From the NCBI GenBank assembly GCA_039105265.1, contig JAPFFF010000176.1:1-33738 (forward strand): 33,738 nt of DNA, in the 5' to 3' direction. The position numbers were made by a program, and so were the translations under genes. This DNA comes from Tritrichomonas musculus. Its lineage: Eukaryota; Parabasalia; Tritrichomonadida; Tritrichomonadidae. How positions within the stretch are numbered: position 1 is the first letter of the stretch; each line of letters begins with the position of its first letter. Positions 23,230 to 30,678 of this stretch are shown piece by piece. The notes under the pieces were generated by a model that was not told the origin of the DNA, searched no databases, and saw only the letters and a program-made list of their open reading frames with translations.

Positions 23230-23705
23230 GCAAAATCTGGGTCAGCATCCAATACCAAATCTTGATGCTTGCCGATGAATACATCAGGTTCCACAATATT
23301 GTATTTTTCACGAAGTTTTACAATGAGGTCCTTGGTGTTTATATTGGTTCTCTCAATCGAGTAGTTGTAATACGGACATTCCTTGAATTCGTGTTTTTCG
23401 GTATTCCCATTTACGAAGAACTCGTGCATGTTGGCACTCAATTTGCGTCTACTATTGGATGTCAATTTGACGTATTCAAGGTTCATCTCCTTGAGCTTGT
23501 TAGGGTAGAATCTAATGGTTTCAGTATCATTCTGGAGTGATACGTATAGGACCTTTGCGAGGTACAGCGAGTTCTTCAAATTGAATGGTAACTTGTCACA
23601 TAATATTGCGAAATTACATTTTGCAAATCCATCAGGCTTTGGCAATAGGGAAATCAATGTGTTGATGTATTCGTAGACAGTGAAATTGTTTGGGGTGGAT
23701 TCCAT
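23226..23705 (-). CDS. Unknown 159-residue protein
   Basis: Soluble, mixed helix and strand protein ending in an acidic tail (VLDADPDFA). A Cys/His cluster (HEFFVNGNTEKHEFKECPYYNY) may bind metal. The 160-residue product at 27,141..27,623 has a similar length, a similar acidic end (EIDPDMF) and a related hydrophobic helix (ILFLSLVYKE against VLYVSLQND). The two may be distant counterparts, but the similarity is weak by eye. The start at 23,705 is chosen because GATTTTTTATCAACACCAA lies just before it. The gene is the last single-copy one before the right terminal repeat. Confidence 0.6.
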   Translation of the reverse strand: MESTPNNFTVYEYINTLISLLPKPDGFAKCNFAILCDKLPFNLKNSLYLAKVLYVSLQNDTETIRFYPNKLKEMNLEYVKLTSNSRRKLSANMHEFFVNGNTEKHEFKECPYYNYSIERTNINTKDLIVKLREKYNIVEPDVFIGKHQDLVLDADPDFA

Positions 23706-23752
23706 TTGGTGTTGATAAAAAATCAATATTCAAATTTAAAAATAGATGATGA
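23706..23752. other. Leader of the last single-copy gene up to the repeat
   Basis: These 47 AT-rich bases hold the T-tract signal of the minus-strand gene starting at 23,705 and then reach the inner edge of the right terminal repeat at 23,753. No other feature is seen. Confidence 0.6.
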
Positions 23753-23891
23753 ATCTCACACCTCACACCTCATACCTCATACCTCATACCTCACCTCAAA
23801 TTGGTATAGGGGTACCCAAGAGGGGAGTCATAAAATTCAATTTAGGTAAATCCTTTAATTGGGAATCCTCATAAGTCCAAAAATAAATTAT

Positions 23892-25229
23892 TCAAGCCTT
23901 GCTATAGTATATAACTCTCTTACTCTTCTCCCATGCAATGGTCTTAAGCAGGAACTGCGTTCTCAGTTTACCCGATTTTGAGAGTATTACACCTAATCCA
24001 CGAGGGGTTACATTAGTGTCGAAGTACGCATTATATTTTTGAGTCAATTCTACTATACATATCTTATCATTTGGGAGACCCTTAATGAAATCGTCTAAGG
24101 TCTTCTCCTGATCAATCTCATATACTTCAGCTATAATGGGTGTATGCTGGGGTTCGGCATTTGATTCCTTGGCAGATACCTCAGCTATCTCAGGTTCGGC
24201 ATTTGATGCCTCAGCCAAACTTTGTTTGGATTCTTCAACAATGGGTGTAGTTTGGGATTCAGTATTTGATTCCTTGGCAGATACCTTGGTAGATACCTCA
24301 GTCAAACTCTGTTTGGATTTCTCAGCCATCTCTGGTTCCTTAATGTGGATATAATTTAAGAGCTCATTTTCACATATTTTTGCAATGCAATCCTTGATTT
24401 CCTTATCGATGATTTTGGATAAATCGTGTAAGATATATTCATTGAGATTCTTCATGAGTACTCTAGAGTACCCAATAACGAGTTCACTAGATGACATTTC
24501 AGTTGGGGGATATTGATCAAGTTTATTATCGATTGCATCAATGATTGTTCCAAGGTATAGATTATAACAAGCATTACTGATTTCCTCGCGCAATTTCACT
24601 AGGGAATCATATTTATGTATATCATTTGCGAAATATTCATTTGTTGCAACTTCAGCGAGTAACTTGGTGAAGCTAGATATTAATCTTTGTGTTAATGAAT
24701 CGAATAGGTTTATGACCTTGGTAGAGGTTCTATCATAGTATACGAATTTAATGGTACCCTCATATGATTTGTCTTTGGGACATAAGGATTTGACCTTATT
24801 GACAAACGATTCGAATATGCAACTGAGCAAATTCTGGTTGAACATATTGATATCCTTTGTGATGATGTCAACGGCATAATCAAGGGGGTGTGTATAACTG
24901 TAAATCAAAGTTTTGCGTTTCTTATCGAGCTCATCTTGAAATTTCATTAGACGTTCGCGATCTCGGTTGATATATGATAACTCCTTCATTAGCAGTGCTC
25001 GCTCAGGAGATTCAATGTTTGTATAACAATCAATTTTGGTATTCATATCTTGGATCCACTCATCGTACTCATCAAGCGAGAGCTCCTTATGTATATAGCA
25101 CTTGATAGCTGACTCGCGATCATGTTCACGTTGGGATTTATTCAATATTTTGTTCATACGAATCTCCAATTCCTTGCAGAAAGAACCTTCATATGAAACT
25201 ACTTGGGTGTTAGTTGGGACAACGCTCAT
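23892..25229 (-). CDS. Terminal-repeat protein, right copy (complete)
   Basis: Complete copy, 445 residues, of the gene cut by the left window edge. It starts MSVVPTNTQVV at 25,229 after TTTTTATCTGGTTTGAAA, the sequence that also precedes the KilA-N gene. An open frame upstream is not used in this reading because it has no such signal and runs through repeat DNA. Residues about 20-210 are helical and charged, about 300-365 are an acidic degenerate repeat, and the last 70 may be a winged-helix domain (IVELTQKYNAYF, RGLGVILSKSG, RVIYYSKA). A protein encoded at both ends of a linear element could act at those ends, for instance as end-binding or terminal protein, but nothing catalytic is visible. 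Confidence 0.85.
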   Translation of the reverse strand: MSVVPTNTQVVSYEGSFCKELEIRMNKILNKSQREHDRESAIKCYIHKELSLDEYDEWIQDMNTKIDCYTNIESPERALLMKELSYINRDRERLMKFQDELDKKRKTLIYSYTHPLDYAVDIITKDINMFNQNLLSCIFESFVNKVKSLCPKDKSYEGTIKFVYYDRTSTKVINLFDSLTQRLISSFTKLLAEVATNEYFANDIHKYDSLVKLREEISNACYNLYLGTIIDAIDNKLDQYPPTEMSSSELVIGYSRVLMKNLNEYILHDLSKIIDKEIKDCIAKICENELLNYIHIKEPEMAEKSKQSLTEVSTKVSAKESNTESQTTPIVEESKQSLAEASNAEPEIAEVSAKESNAEPQHTPIIAEVYEIDQEKTLDDFIKGLPNDKICIVELTQKYNAYFDTNVTPRGLGVILSKSGKLRTQFLLKTIAWEKSKRVIYYSKA

Positions 25230-25650
25230 TTTCAAACCAGATAAAAAATTAAATTGATTCGAGAATAGCATTATTTTTGGGATTGTCAATTTATGGAATT
25301 TACCTAAAATGGATTTTGAGAGGCTCCTCTTGGGTACCCCTATACCAATTTGAGGTGAGGTATGAGGTATGAGGTATGAGGTGTGAGGTATGATGTGTGA
25401 CCCCTTAAGTGAACCTCTTAGTAGTGATGGATGTTCCGCATGGGGATATTGGGGATATGGAGGGAATACCTGGCACATGCAATTTCCTTTAAAAGACCAT
25501 AGATTCCTTTGATTTGGACTATGACATTTCAGCAAAAATTCAAGGTCTGGAGCTTAATTTTAAATGGTTATGTGAATATCAAAATTAGGTTAGATGTGGC
25601 TGTTATATTTGAAATTTATCTGGTCCCCATGCGGAACATCCATCACTACT
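25230..25650. repeat. Outer part of right arm with foldback end
   Basis: The non-coding outer arm holds the arm-gene T-tract (25,242..25,248), then a direct-sense copy (25,299..25,400) of the GGTACCCCTATACC and GAGGTAT segment found inverted at 23,754..23,870. Last is a 231-base foldback: 25,420..25,445 (beginning AGTAGTGATGGATGTTCC) is the exact inverted copy of 25,625..25,650 (ending CATCCATCACTACT). The 179 bases between are AT-rich and hold no gene I would accept. Confidence 0.85.
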
Positions 25651-26698
25651 TAGCTTCATTTTTGGCAATACATATAAAAGCAACTTCATGAGAACCAGGA
25701 TTTTTACGTGTTAATTTCAGAGGTATGTTGAAGCTGTAATTAGTACCTACCCATTCATTACCTTGTTTAGTCATTTTGTAATCTGTACCGAATGCTTCAT
25801 CATGAAATTCAAAAGTTTGACCTTCAATTAATGCTTCAAATTCAGGACTACCAGGAATATATCCCCAATCAGCATAATATAAAGGATTTGTTTTATCATC
25901 TATTACACCGTAAGCTTTCATTTCATAAAAGTCTGGTAATGGAGAACGATATAATTTAAAGCAATTGTCCGCATCTATTGTATTACACCTAAGATTTATT
26001 AATTTATTTGAATCATTAGCTTTGTCACAACTAACATTTGTTTTTTGTTTTGCGATATAATTTATTTTCATAAATCCAGATGTATATAAATTTAATGGTG
26101 TATCACCTTTTTTATTTGACATATATATTTTTGCTCCAACGTCATCTTCCTGATAAACCAACTCATAATTTCCATTTGAAATGTTAACAATAGGATTTTT
26201 AAACATGTTTTCATTAGAAGTTTTAGTTATAATTGCTTTTGGTAATTTCATATATGCAGGTAATTCTATTTCGAATACATCACCGATATATTCACCAAAT
26301 TCAGTTTTGATTGAAAGCGAATTTAAATCTGGTTGATCTAAATTTTCCGTTAATTTATCTGAAGTAATGATGAAATCATATATACCATCTTCAAATGAAA
26401 AGTCACCATCATCACCATCTTGTTTATCTTCTAATGTTTTAATTCTTGATTCATGATTGTTTAATTCATCCGTAAATTTCATGGTTTGAGTATTGAATGA
26501 TGAAACTGAGGCGTCAATGTCAGCAAGTCTTAATGTTAAACTTTGAGGATTTGTTGAAGTCATTATTATGTCTCCATCAATGGTGGCATCATTGTGAACA
26601 TGAATGTTTTTAAATTCTGAATCTTTATCGGGCATACCACCTCCACCACCGATGAATGCTCCATCTTTTGCATTTTGTTTTGTAATTATTGCAGTCAT
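25646..26698 (-). CDS. Fibre-like protein of element 2, abutting element 1
   Basis: This 350-residue reading frame has a Gly-rich N-terminus (FIGGGGGMPDKD), a triple-stranded-fibre style turn (NIHVHNDATIDGDIIMTST) and a short coiled coil (VSSFNTQTMKFTDELNNHESRIKTLEDK). A beta-rich C-terminal part of about 240 residues follows. This build is typical of phage and viral trimeric fibres. It shares no clear sequence with the 1,018-residue fibre-like protein of element 1, though both end their gene cluster. The right end of element 1 coincides with the 3' end of this gene, pointing to insertion of element 1 here. The start follows an AT-rich leader with ATTTTATTTTTATAATTAATAAATCAATAA. Confidence 0.6.
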   Translation of the reverse strand: MTAIITKQNAKDGAFIGGGGGMPDKDSEFKNIHVHNDATIDGDIIMTSTNPQSLTLRLADIDASVSSFNTQTMKFTDELNNHESRIKTLEDKQDGDDGDFSFEDGIYDFIITSDKLTENLDQPDLNSLSIKTEFGEYIGDVFEIELPAYMKLPKAIITKTSNENMFKNPIVNISNGNYELVYQEDDVGAKIYMSNKKGDTPLNLYTSGFMKINYIAKQKTNVSCDKANDSNKLINLRCNTIDADNCFKLYRSPLPDFYEMKAYGVIDDKTNPLYYADWGYIPGSPEFEALIEGQTFEFHDEAFGTDYKMTKQGNEWVGTNYSFNIPLKLTRKNPGSHEVAFICIAKNEAK

Positions 26699-26767
26699 TT
26701 ATTGATTTATTAATTATAAAAATAAAATATTTTAGTATACGAAGTTTAGAGATTTTGCAATGCAAAA

Positions 26768-27109
26768 TCAATATTCAAATTTAAGGAATAATGTGAAGTT
26801 ATCAGGTATTATTTCATTACCTTTTGCATCAGTGAACCATACTTTAAATCTATCATGGTTTAATGTATATTTATATTTTCTATTTTCATCTGGGGGCGTT
26901 AAATTAGCATACCAAACGAGAGAATCACAGTATTCATCACGTGGGACAAATGACGCGTGGCATTCGGTTTCGCCGTCTAAATATCCATCACATGTAGCAC
27001 GGCAATATTGAAATGAAATAAATTTATCATTGCGAGAATTAACGAACTCAGGAGGAAATTTATTTTCATAGTCACGAGTGATAAAGTAAGTTTTGGTTGT
27101 TTTATGCAT
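26768..27109 (-). CDS. Small beta-rich protein, element 2 counterpart
   Basis: A 113-residue homologue of the 110-residue protein at 16,459..16,791. Matches include SRNDKFISFQY, DEYCDSLVWYANL (against DPYCDHFIMLANR) and the end FKVWFTDAKGNEIIPDNF with a final Tyr. The C-terminal pattern resembles terminal strands of jelly-roll capsid proteins. Conservation across two diverged elements with low overall identity indicates a selected function in the particle or its assembly. The leader contains TATTTTTATTTTTATC. It lies between the fibre-like gene and the 160-residue gene on the same strand. Confidence 0.75.
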   Translation of the reverse strand: MHKTTKTYFITRDYENKFPPEFVNSRNDKFISFQYCRATCDGYLDGETECHASFVPRDEYCDSLVWYANLTPPDENRKYKYTLNHDRFKVWFTDAKGNEIIPDNFTLFLKFEY

Positions 27110-27140
27110 TTATGATTTGATAAAAATAAAAATATATAAT

Positions 27141-27623
27141 TTAAAACATGTCTGGGTCTATTTCATCTTCGTTTATGTTACATTTACTAGCTAATTCATT
27201 TACAATTTCAACTTTAGCATCAGACCTATTTTTAATGAATTCATTAAGTTTATTTTGATTTTCACATTCTTTTACTACACATTCATGATAAAATGTTGTT
27301 TTATAATTTATTCTATCAGCTTTAATATAAGCTTTCATTAATCGTATTTGTGATCCTGATGTTAGAGCACCAAATGAACGTCTAGGAATAGTTAACCATT
27401 CACAATGAGGGAATAACTCTCTAAATTTTTTATATGTCATGACTTTTTGGGTGTTAGGGCTTTGCCCTTCTTTATAAACTAATGAAAGAAATAATATCTT
27501 TACGTTCATTTTGTATTTATAAAATTTATCAGTTATGAAGTCATCAAAATATACTTGAACGGCTTTAAGTTCCTGTTCAGGAAGTTTTTCGAATAACTTA
27601 TTAATGTTGATGTATTCACTCAT
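27141..27623 (-). CDS. Unknown 160-residue protein
   Basis: Mostly helical protein, basic in the middle and acidic at the end (NINEDEIDPDMF). No family is recognised. It may be the distant counterpart of the 159-residue product at 23,226..23,705: similar length, a similar hydrophobic helix near residue 45 and an Asp-Pro-Asp ending. It has no membrane segment or catalytic signature. Its leader (TTTTTTTTTTCTATATAAATGAG) is nearly the same as that of the next gene upstream, within a duplicated intergenic segment. Confidence 0.6.
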   Translation of the reverse strand: MSEYININKLFEKLPEQELKAVQVYFDDFITDKFYKYKMNVKILFLSLVYKEGQSPNTQKVMTYKKFRELFPHCEWLTIPRRSFGALTSGSQIRLMKAYIKADRINYKTTFYHECVVKECENQNKLNEFIKNRSDAKVEIVNELASKCNINEDEIDPDMF

Positions 27624-27692
27624 TTATATAGAAAAAAAAAATTTGAAAAATAAATTTTAAACTAATTTAAAAATTTTTGAAAACGTTTAAAT
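27619..27692 (-). repeat. Duplicated intergenic segment, copy 1
   Basis: About 74 bases, from the start codon of the 160-residue gene to just beyond the end of the 76-residue gene, match 27,920..27,994 at an offset of about 301 bases. The identical part includes CTCATTTATATAGAAA and TTTAAAAATTTTTGAAAACG. It covers start context, T-tract and probably the 3' end signal of the preceding gene. Confidence 0.85.
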
Positions 27693-27693
27693 C

Positions 27694-27924
27694 TCATTCA
27701 TCAACTTCTCGCAATTCTAAAATATTGGCTACTGTTTTTGAATCCTTGATTTCAATGACAACATCAATTGCTAAAACGTGTAAAAGTTCATTAAAAGGTT
27801 TATGCTTAACATTTCGTTTAAATATTTTCACCTCAACCAAATTATTATTGCATGGTTTAATTATTAAATCTTCATCATCTTCAATTATACGATAATGAAA
27901 TATGCTTTTAATTTTGTTGCTCAT
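27694..27924 (-). CDS. Small post-capsid protein, 76 residues
   Basis: This acidic, strand-rich protein (DDEDLIIKPCNNNLVEVKIFKRN, then FNELLHVLAIDVVIEIKDS) follows the capsid gene on the same strand. The C-terminal domain of the 206-residue protein after the capsid gene of element 1 has a similar segment (LMELIKILTKADKVELVINEDS), so they are probably counterparts, the proline-rich half being absent here. Both flanking spacers are copies of one duplicated segment, giving the gene the same leader as its neighbour. Confidence 0.6.
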   Translation of the reverse strand: MSNKIKSIFHYRIIEDDEDLIIKPCNNNLVEVKIFKRNVKHKPFNELLHVLAIDVVIEIKDSKTVANILELREVDE

Positions 27925-27994
27925 TTATATAGAAATAAAAAAAATTAAAAAATAAATTTTAAATAGATTTAAAAATTTTTGAAAACGTTTGAAA
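27920..27994 (-). repeat. Duplicated intergenic segment, copy 2
   Basis: Partner of 27,619..27,692. It lies between the capsid gene and the 76-residue gene. With copy 1 it brackets the small gene, as expected if gene plus spacer were duplicated or if the spacer spread by recombination. The remaining 29 bases to the capsid gene's stop are AT-rich without features. Confidence 0.85.
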
Positions 27995-28023
27995 TGAAAA
28001 AATAATTAAATTAATTATTAGAT

Positions 28024-29697
28024 TTACTCATAACCAGCAGGTACGTCACTATTATGATATTCAACACCATTAACAGACCAAATGAAATAACTATCCTGGC
28101 AAATCCAAGCTTCAGGCGCAGGCGGGTGTTGTTCTTTATGTTCTAAATCAGGAATGAAATATGTATCATCATCACCTCTGTATAATGGTTGACCACGGAA
28201 AGTGACAGTTACTGAATTATTACCAGTATCGATTCCATCAAATACATATCCAGCATTTGAACGTTCAAGCTGGAAGTTAATACCAAAACTTGTACCATCA
28301 CTTCTGCAGTTTGTATAACGTTTACCAGTTACTGGATCATTTAATGGTTGAGTAAATGAATCTTCAAATTCTTGTGTAGCTTCAAGTGAACCATCTAATT
28401 CATTAGCGATTAATTGATGTTGGTAAAATCTGGCTGAACATGTACTTCTGAATTCAGTGTCTGGATAAGTTCTCTTATTAACGACCAATTGAACATTTTG
28501 ATACATGATATTTTCAAAACATGTAATATCTCCTGGAGTACGTGGAAACATCATCGTAATATTAATAGCATTTCTGAGAGGAATTGATTTTGAAATTTCT
28601 AAACCGTTGACTTTAGCGCTTCCTTCAAATATTTCACGTGTTAATTCTTGTGATGGAACTAATAATGGAGTACGTAATTCATTAACGAGTCCTTGATATA
28701 CACCAGGTTTGAGTCCAAATCCTGCAAGATTTGAACGTCCTAATTGAATGGTACCACCTAAAACTTGCAATGTTATTTTACCAACTTTCATATCAATTCC
28801 GTTTGCATCTGAACCAACAGTAACTTTTAATGATCCATCAGCAGGTTCTGAATTTGCACCAGCTTTATATTCGATGACTATATTTGATGGATTACCTACT
28901 TGTGTGAATTTACGAGTAATTGGAACGACAGCTGGCATTTCTTCATCAATTGGTTTATCTTCAAGGAACTGTAAAGTTTCTTTAACAACATTTGGATTAA
29001 CTTGACACCAAACCATAGCACGTAATGATGTCTTAACTTCTTCTTCAATTTCACCACAAATTGCGTTTGGATAAAGCTGCCATGCCTGAAGTGCGAGTTG
29101 ATCAATAAATGGTATCGTTAACTCTATGGTGAATGTGTGTGGTTGACCATCTGCTATATCCTTTAAATCAATGTAACATCCACATATAGATAGTGAATAT
29201 TGACTAACATTTTCCCATGTTGAATGAGAGAATTTTGAAGTAGCTTTTGCATCTCGTGGCTTAATTGAGTTATAAGCGAATGATTCACGTTGAAGTTCAT
29301 CTTGTCTGTATGTATCTAAAAGTTTTCCATTAACCCAAAATCTACAATCTTCATAAAATTCAACTGCATTTTTGAAACCAACAAATATTTTCATTAATCC
29401 GTTAGTATCTGCTGAAACATCAATTTTATCAGAAAGTTTTAATTGAAAATCTAAAAGTATTGTTGAAAATAATTTTTCAATTTGTGAAATAGTGTGTCCT
29501 GAATGAGTGAGTTTTATACGTGTTTTGGTACCTACTGGAAGGGGAGCATCTTTATCTTTGAATTCTTCCATAATCCATGAAAATGAATTATCACCACCGT
29601 TACGATGAATTAAGTGTCTTAATTTATTTTGAAAGAATGTGAGAATATCTCCTTCATCATTACCTAAATTTTTCGTTTGAGCGTTTAAGTATGTCAT
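28024..29697 (-). CDS. mcp: Major capsid protein of element 2
   Basis: Double jelly-roll capsid protein, 557 residues, homologous along its length to the 650-residue protein at 19,508..21,460. Matching blocks include RIKLTHSGHTISQIEKLFST, IFVGFKNAVEFYEDCRFWVNG, HSTWENVSQYSLSICGCYIDL, IPFIDQLALQAWQLYPNAI, ITCFENIMYQNVQLVVNKRT, FEDSFTQPLNDPVTGKRY and the end DSYFIWSVNGVEYHNSDVPAG. The main size difference is a mid-protein beta insert present in element 1. Identity is low by eye, so the two elements belong to separate lineages rather than being recent copies. It is transcribed divergently from the amphipathic protein gene. Confidence 0.88.
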   Translation of the reverse strand: MTYLNAQTKNLGNDEGDILTFFQNKLRHLIHRNGGDNSFSWIMEEFKDKDAPLPVGTKTRIKLTHSGHTISQIEKLFSTILLDFQLKLSDKIDVSADTNGLMKIFVGFKNAVEFYEDCRFWVNGKLLDTYRQDELQRESFAYNSIKPRDAKATSKFSHSTWENVSQYSLSICGCYIDLKDIADGQPHTFTIELTIPFIDQLALQAWQLYPNAICGEIEEEVKTSLRAMVWCQVNPNVVKETLQFLEDKPIDEEMPAVVPITRKFTQVGNPSNIVIEYKAGANSEPADGSLKVTVGSDANGIDMKVGKITLQVLGGTIQLGRSNLAGFGLKPGVYQGLVNELRTPLLVPSQELTREIFEGSAKVNGLEISKSIPLRNAINITMMFPRTPGDITCFENIMYQNVQLVVNKRTYPDTEFRSTCSARFYQHQLIANELDGSLEATQEFEDSFTQPLNDPVTGKRYTNCRSDGTSFGINFQLERSNAGYVFDGIDTGNNSVTVTFRGQPLYRGDDDTYFIPDLEHKEQHPPAPEAWICQDSYFIWSVNGVEYHNSDVPAGYE

Positions 29698-29809
29698 TTT
29701 AAATATTGAAAAAAAATTAAATAATAAGTTAATAAAGAAAAGAATTTATAGTTTTGAAAAAATAAATGAATTAAGAAATGAAAAATAAATTTTTTACATT
29801 AATGAAAAT
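29698..29809. promoter_or_regulatory. Divergent spacer between capsid and amphipathic genes
   Basis: The 112 AT-rich bases contain outward-facing T-tracts: ATTTTTTTTCAATATTTAAA before the capsid ATG on the minus strand and ATAAATTTTTTACATTAATG ahead of the plus-strand gene. This is the same arrangement as 19,461..19,507 in element 1. Confidence 0.5.
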
Positions 29810-30130
29810 ATGGCGTTTGGAAGTTGGTTTAAAAATATTGTGAACGGAGCTAAAAACATAATTGGCAGAATAGTTCCAAAAGTAAAGAAAGCAGTTGAAA
29901 CAGTTGGTAGATTTGCACCATTGATAGGACAAGCTGGTGATTTAATAGGTGGAAGTGCTGGTGAGGTAATAAATACAATCGGAAATGGTGTGAGTAAATT
30001 AAATGACAGAATTAATTATAAAGGTGGAAACGTTAACGCGTTAGGTGCGAACGGTGCAGGAGCTCGAAGAATTGTTGGAGCGAACGGAGCAGGTATTAGA
30101 AGGTTTGATATTCCATTACTGAAGGAATAA
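29810..30130 (+). CDS. Amphipathic capsid-associated protein of element 2
   Basis: The 106-residue protein begins MAFGSWFKNIVNGAKNIIG, an amphipathic helix, followed by a Gly/Pro-rich hydrophobic middle (RFAPLIGQAGDLIGGSAGEV) and a tail with two near-identical GANGAGARRI / GANGAGIRRF units. The first two thirds match the 83-residue product at 19,209..19,460 in build and in head-to-head position with the capsid gene. The duplicated Ala-Asn-Gly tail is absent there. Small membrane-active or core proteins of this style are known in adenovirus-like particles; equivalence is inference. Confidence 0.7.
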   Translation: MAFGSWFKNIVNGAKNIIGRIVPKVKKAVETVGRFAPLIGQAGDLIGGSAGEVINTIGNGVSKLNDRINYKGGNVNALGANGAGARRIVGANGAGIRRFDIPLLKE

Positions 30131-30137
30131 AAATAAA

Positions 30138-30278
30138 TCATGAGTAAAGTCGTTTCCTCATTTCATCAGTTAAAGGTGGATCTATATTTAATGTTGGGGA
30201 AAGTTTCACAATGCGAATGAGTAAATTAGCGAGTTCAATAATTGCTAAACAACCAAGAAAAATTTCTGATAAACTCAT
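30138..30278 (-). CDS. Conserved small membrane protein of element 2, 46 residues
   Basis: This short minus-strand gene encodes MSLSEIFLGCLAIIELANLL, a hydrophobic span through about residue 24, and the tail DPPLTDEMRKRLYS. The 49-residue product at 22,134..22,283 has the same order, with tail PPELTDELRRTLYA. It lies between the amphipathic and coiled-coil genes here, but beside the ATPase gene in element 1, so the gene has moved while its tail was kept. The ATG follows AATTAATAATAA on the minus strand. Its stop is 7 bases beyond that of the amphipathic gene. Confidence 0.8.
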   Translation of the reverse strand: MSLSEIFLGCLAIIELANLLIRIVKLSPTLNIDPPLTDEMRKRLYS

Positions 30279-30318
30279 TTATTATTAATTAAAAATTTTT
30301 ATTTTTGTTTTTAATTAA

Positions 30319-30678
30319 ATGGATTTAAAAGTTATTGAACCAATTAAAAACTATTTAAAAGAATTTAAAACAGTCGATGAATTTAATTTATGGTATTCAA
30401 AGAATAAGGAAGAAGTGGATAAGTTAACGACTCATAAATTAAACAAACTTTATCATATAATTGGCTATAGAATTACAAAAATAAAGGGCGTGTTGATGTT
30501 AAAGAAATGGGTTGAAAAAGAGGAAAAAGAGATAGTTAGTAAAGCTTCGCCCAGGATGGATGCCATTGAAGAATTAAGGAATGAAATAAATGAAATCAGA
30601 AATACAGTAAATAAAATTATATCATTTCTTCAGGAATCGTCAAGTTCTATTGATGTATTACCACCATCGACAACTTGA
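30319..30678 (+). CDS. Coiled-coil protein of element 2
   Basis: This 119-residue protein is related to the 153-residue product at 18,697..19,158. It shares FKTVDEFNLWYSKNKEEVDK, THKLNKLYHIIGYRITK and a C-terminal coiled coil (RMDAIEELRNEINEIRNTVN). It ends in a short Ser/Pro tail. The coiled coil is shorter than in element 1. The start follows ATTTTTATTTTTGTTTTTAATTAA, which contains the same TATTTTTG found in element 1. It is the last gene attributable to element 2. Confidence 0.75.
   Translation: MDLKVIEPIKNYLKEFKTVDEFNLWYSKNKEEVDKLTTHKLNKLYHIIGYRITKIKGVLMLKKWVEKEEKEIVSKASPRMDAIEELRNEINEIRNTVNKIISFLQESSSSIDVLPPSTT

Larger units (their letters stand above)
1..25650. mobile_element. Polinton/Maverick element 1 (left end outside window)
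   Basis: This is a large self-synthesising DNA transposon of the Polinton/Maverick family. It carries the family's diagnostic set: protein-primed family B polymerase, retroviral-type integrase, FtsK/HerA packaging ATPase and a double jelly-roll major capsid protein, plus a fibre-like protein and many small genes. Long terminal inverted repeats flank it. The right end is placed at 25,650, where the sequence ends in CACTACT (Polintons usually begin AG and end CT). Mirroring the right arm puts the left end about 650 bases before the window, so the whole element would be about 26 kb. Genes are closely packed on both strands without introns. It looks whole, with no obvious breaks in the part seen. 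Matching arms suggest a recent insertion or arm homogenisation. It probably landed in a second, older element to its right. Confidence 0.9.
23753..25650 (-). repeat. Right terminal inverted repeat arm
   Basis: Bases 23,753..24,997 are the inverted copy of 1..1245. The arm continues to about 25,650, which I take as the element's right end. It contains a complete copy of the arm-encoded gene and then a GAGGTAT array in the opposite sense. Last comes a 231-base foldback whose two 26-base ends are inverted copies of each other. The outer 650 bases cannot be compared with the left arm because that part is not in view, so the outer limit is inferred. Confidence 0.85.

Noticed and set aside
25230-25535. 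An N-terminal extension of about 100 residues on the right arm gene
   Set aside because: It runs through the heptamer array and non-coding arm DNA, while the T-tract signal sits directly before the Met at 25,229.
25420-25650. An independent MITE between the two elements
   Set aside because: The flanking six bases on either side do not match, and the sequence fits the expected end of element 1. The idea stays open as an alternative in the findings.
25509-25691. A 60-codon plus-strand frame across the element junction
   Set aside because: It spans the boundary between two elements and lacks a start signal or similarity.
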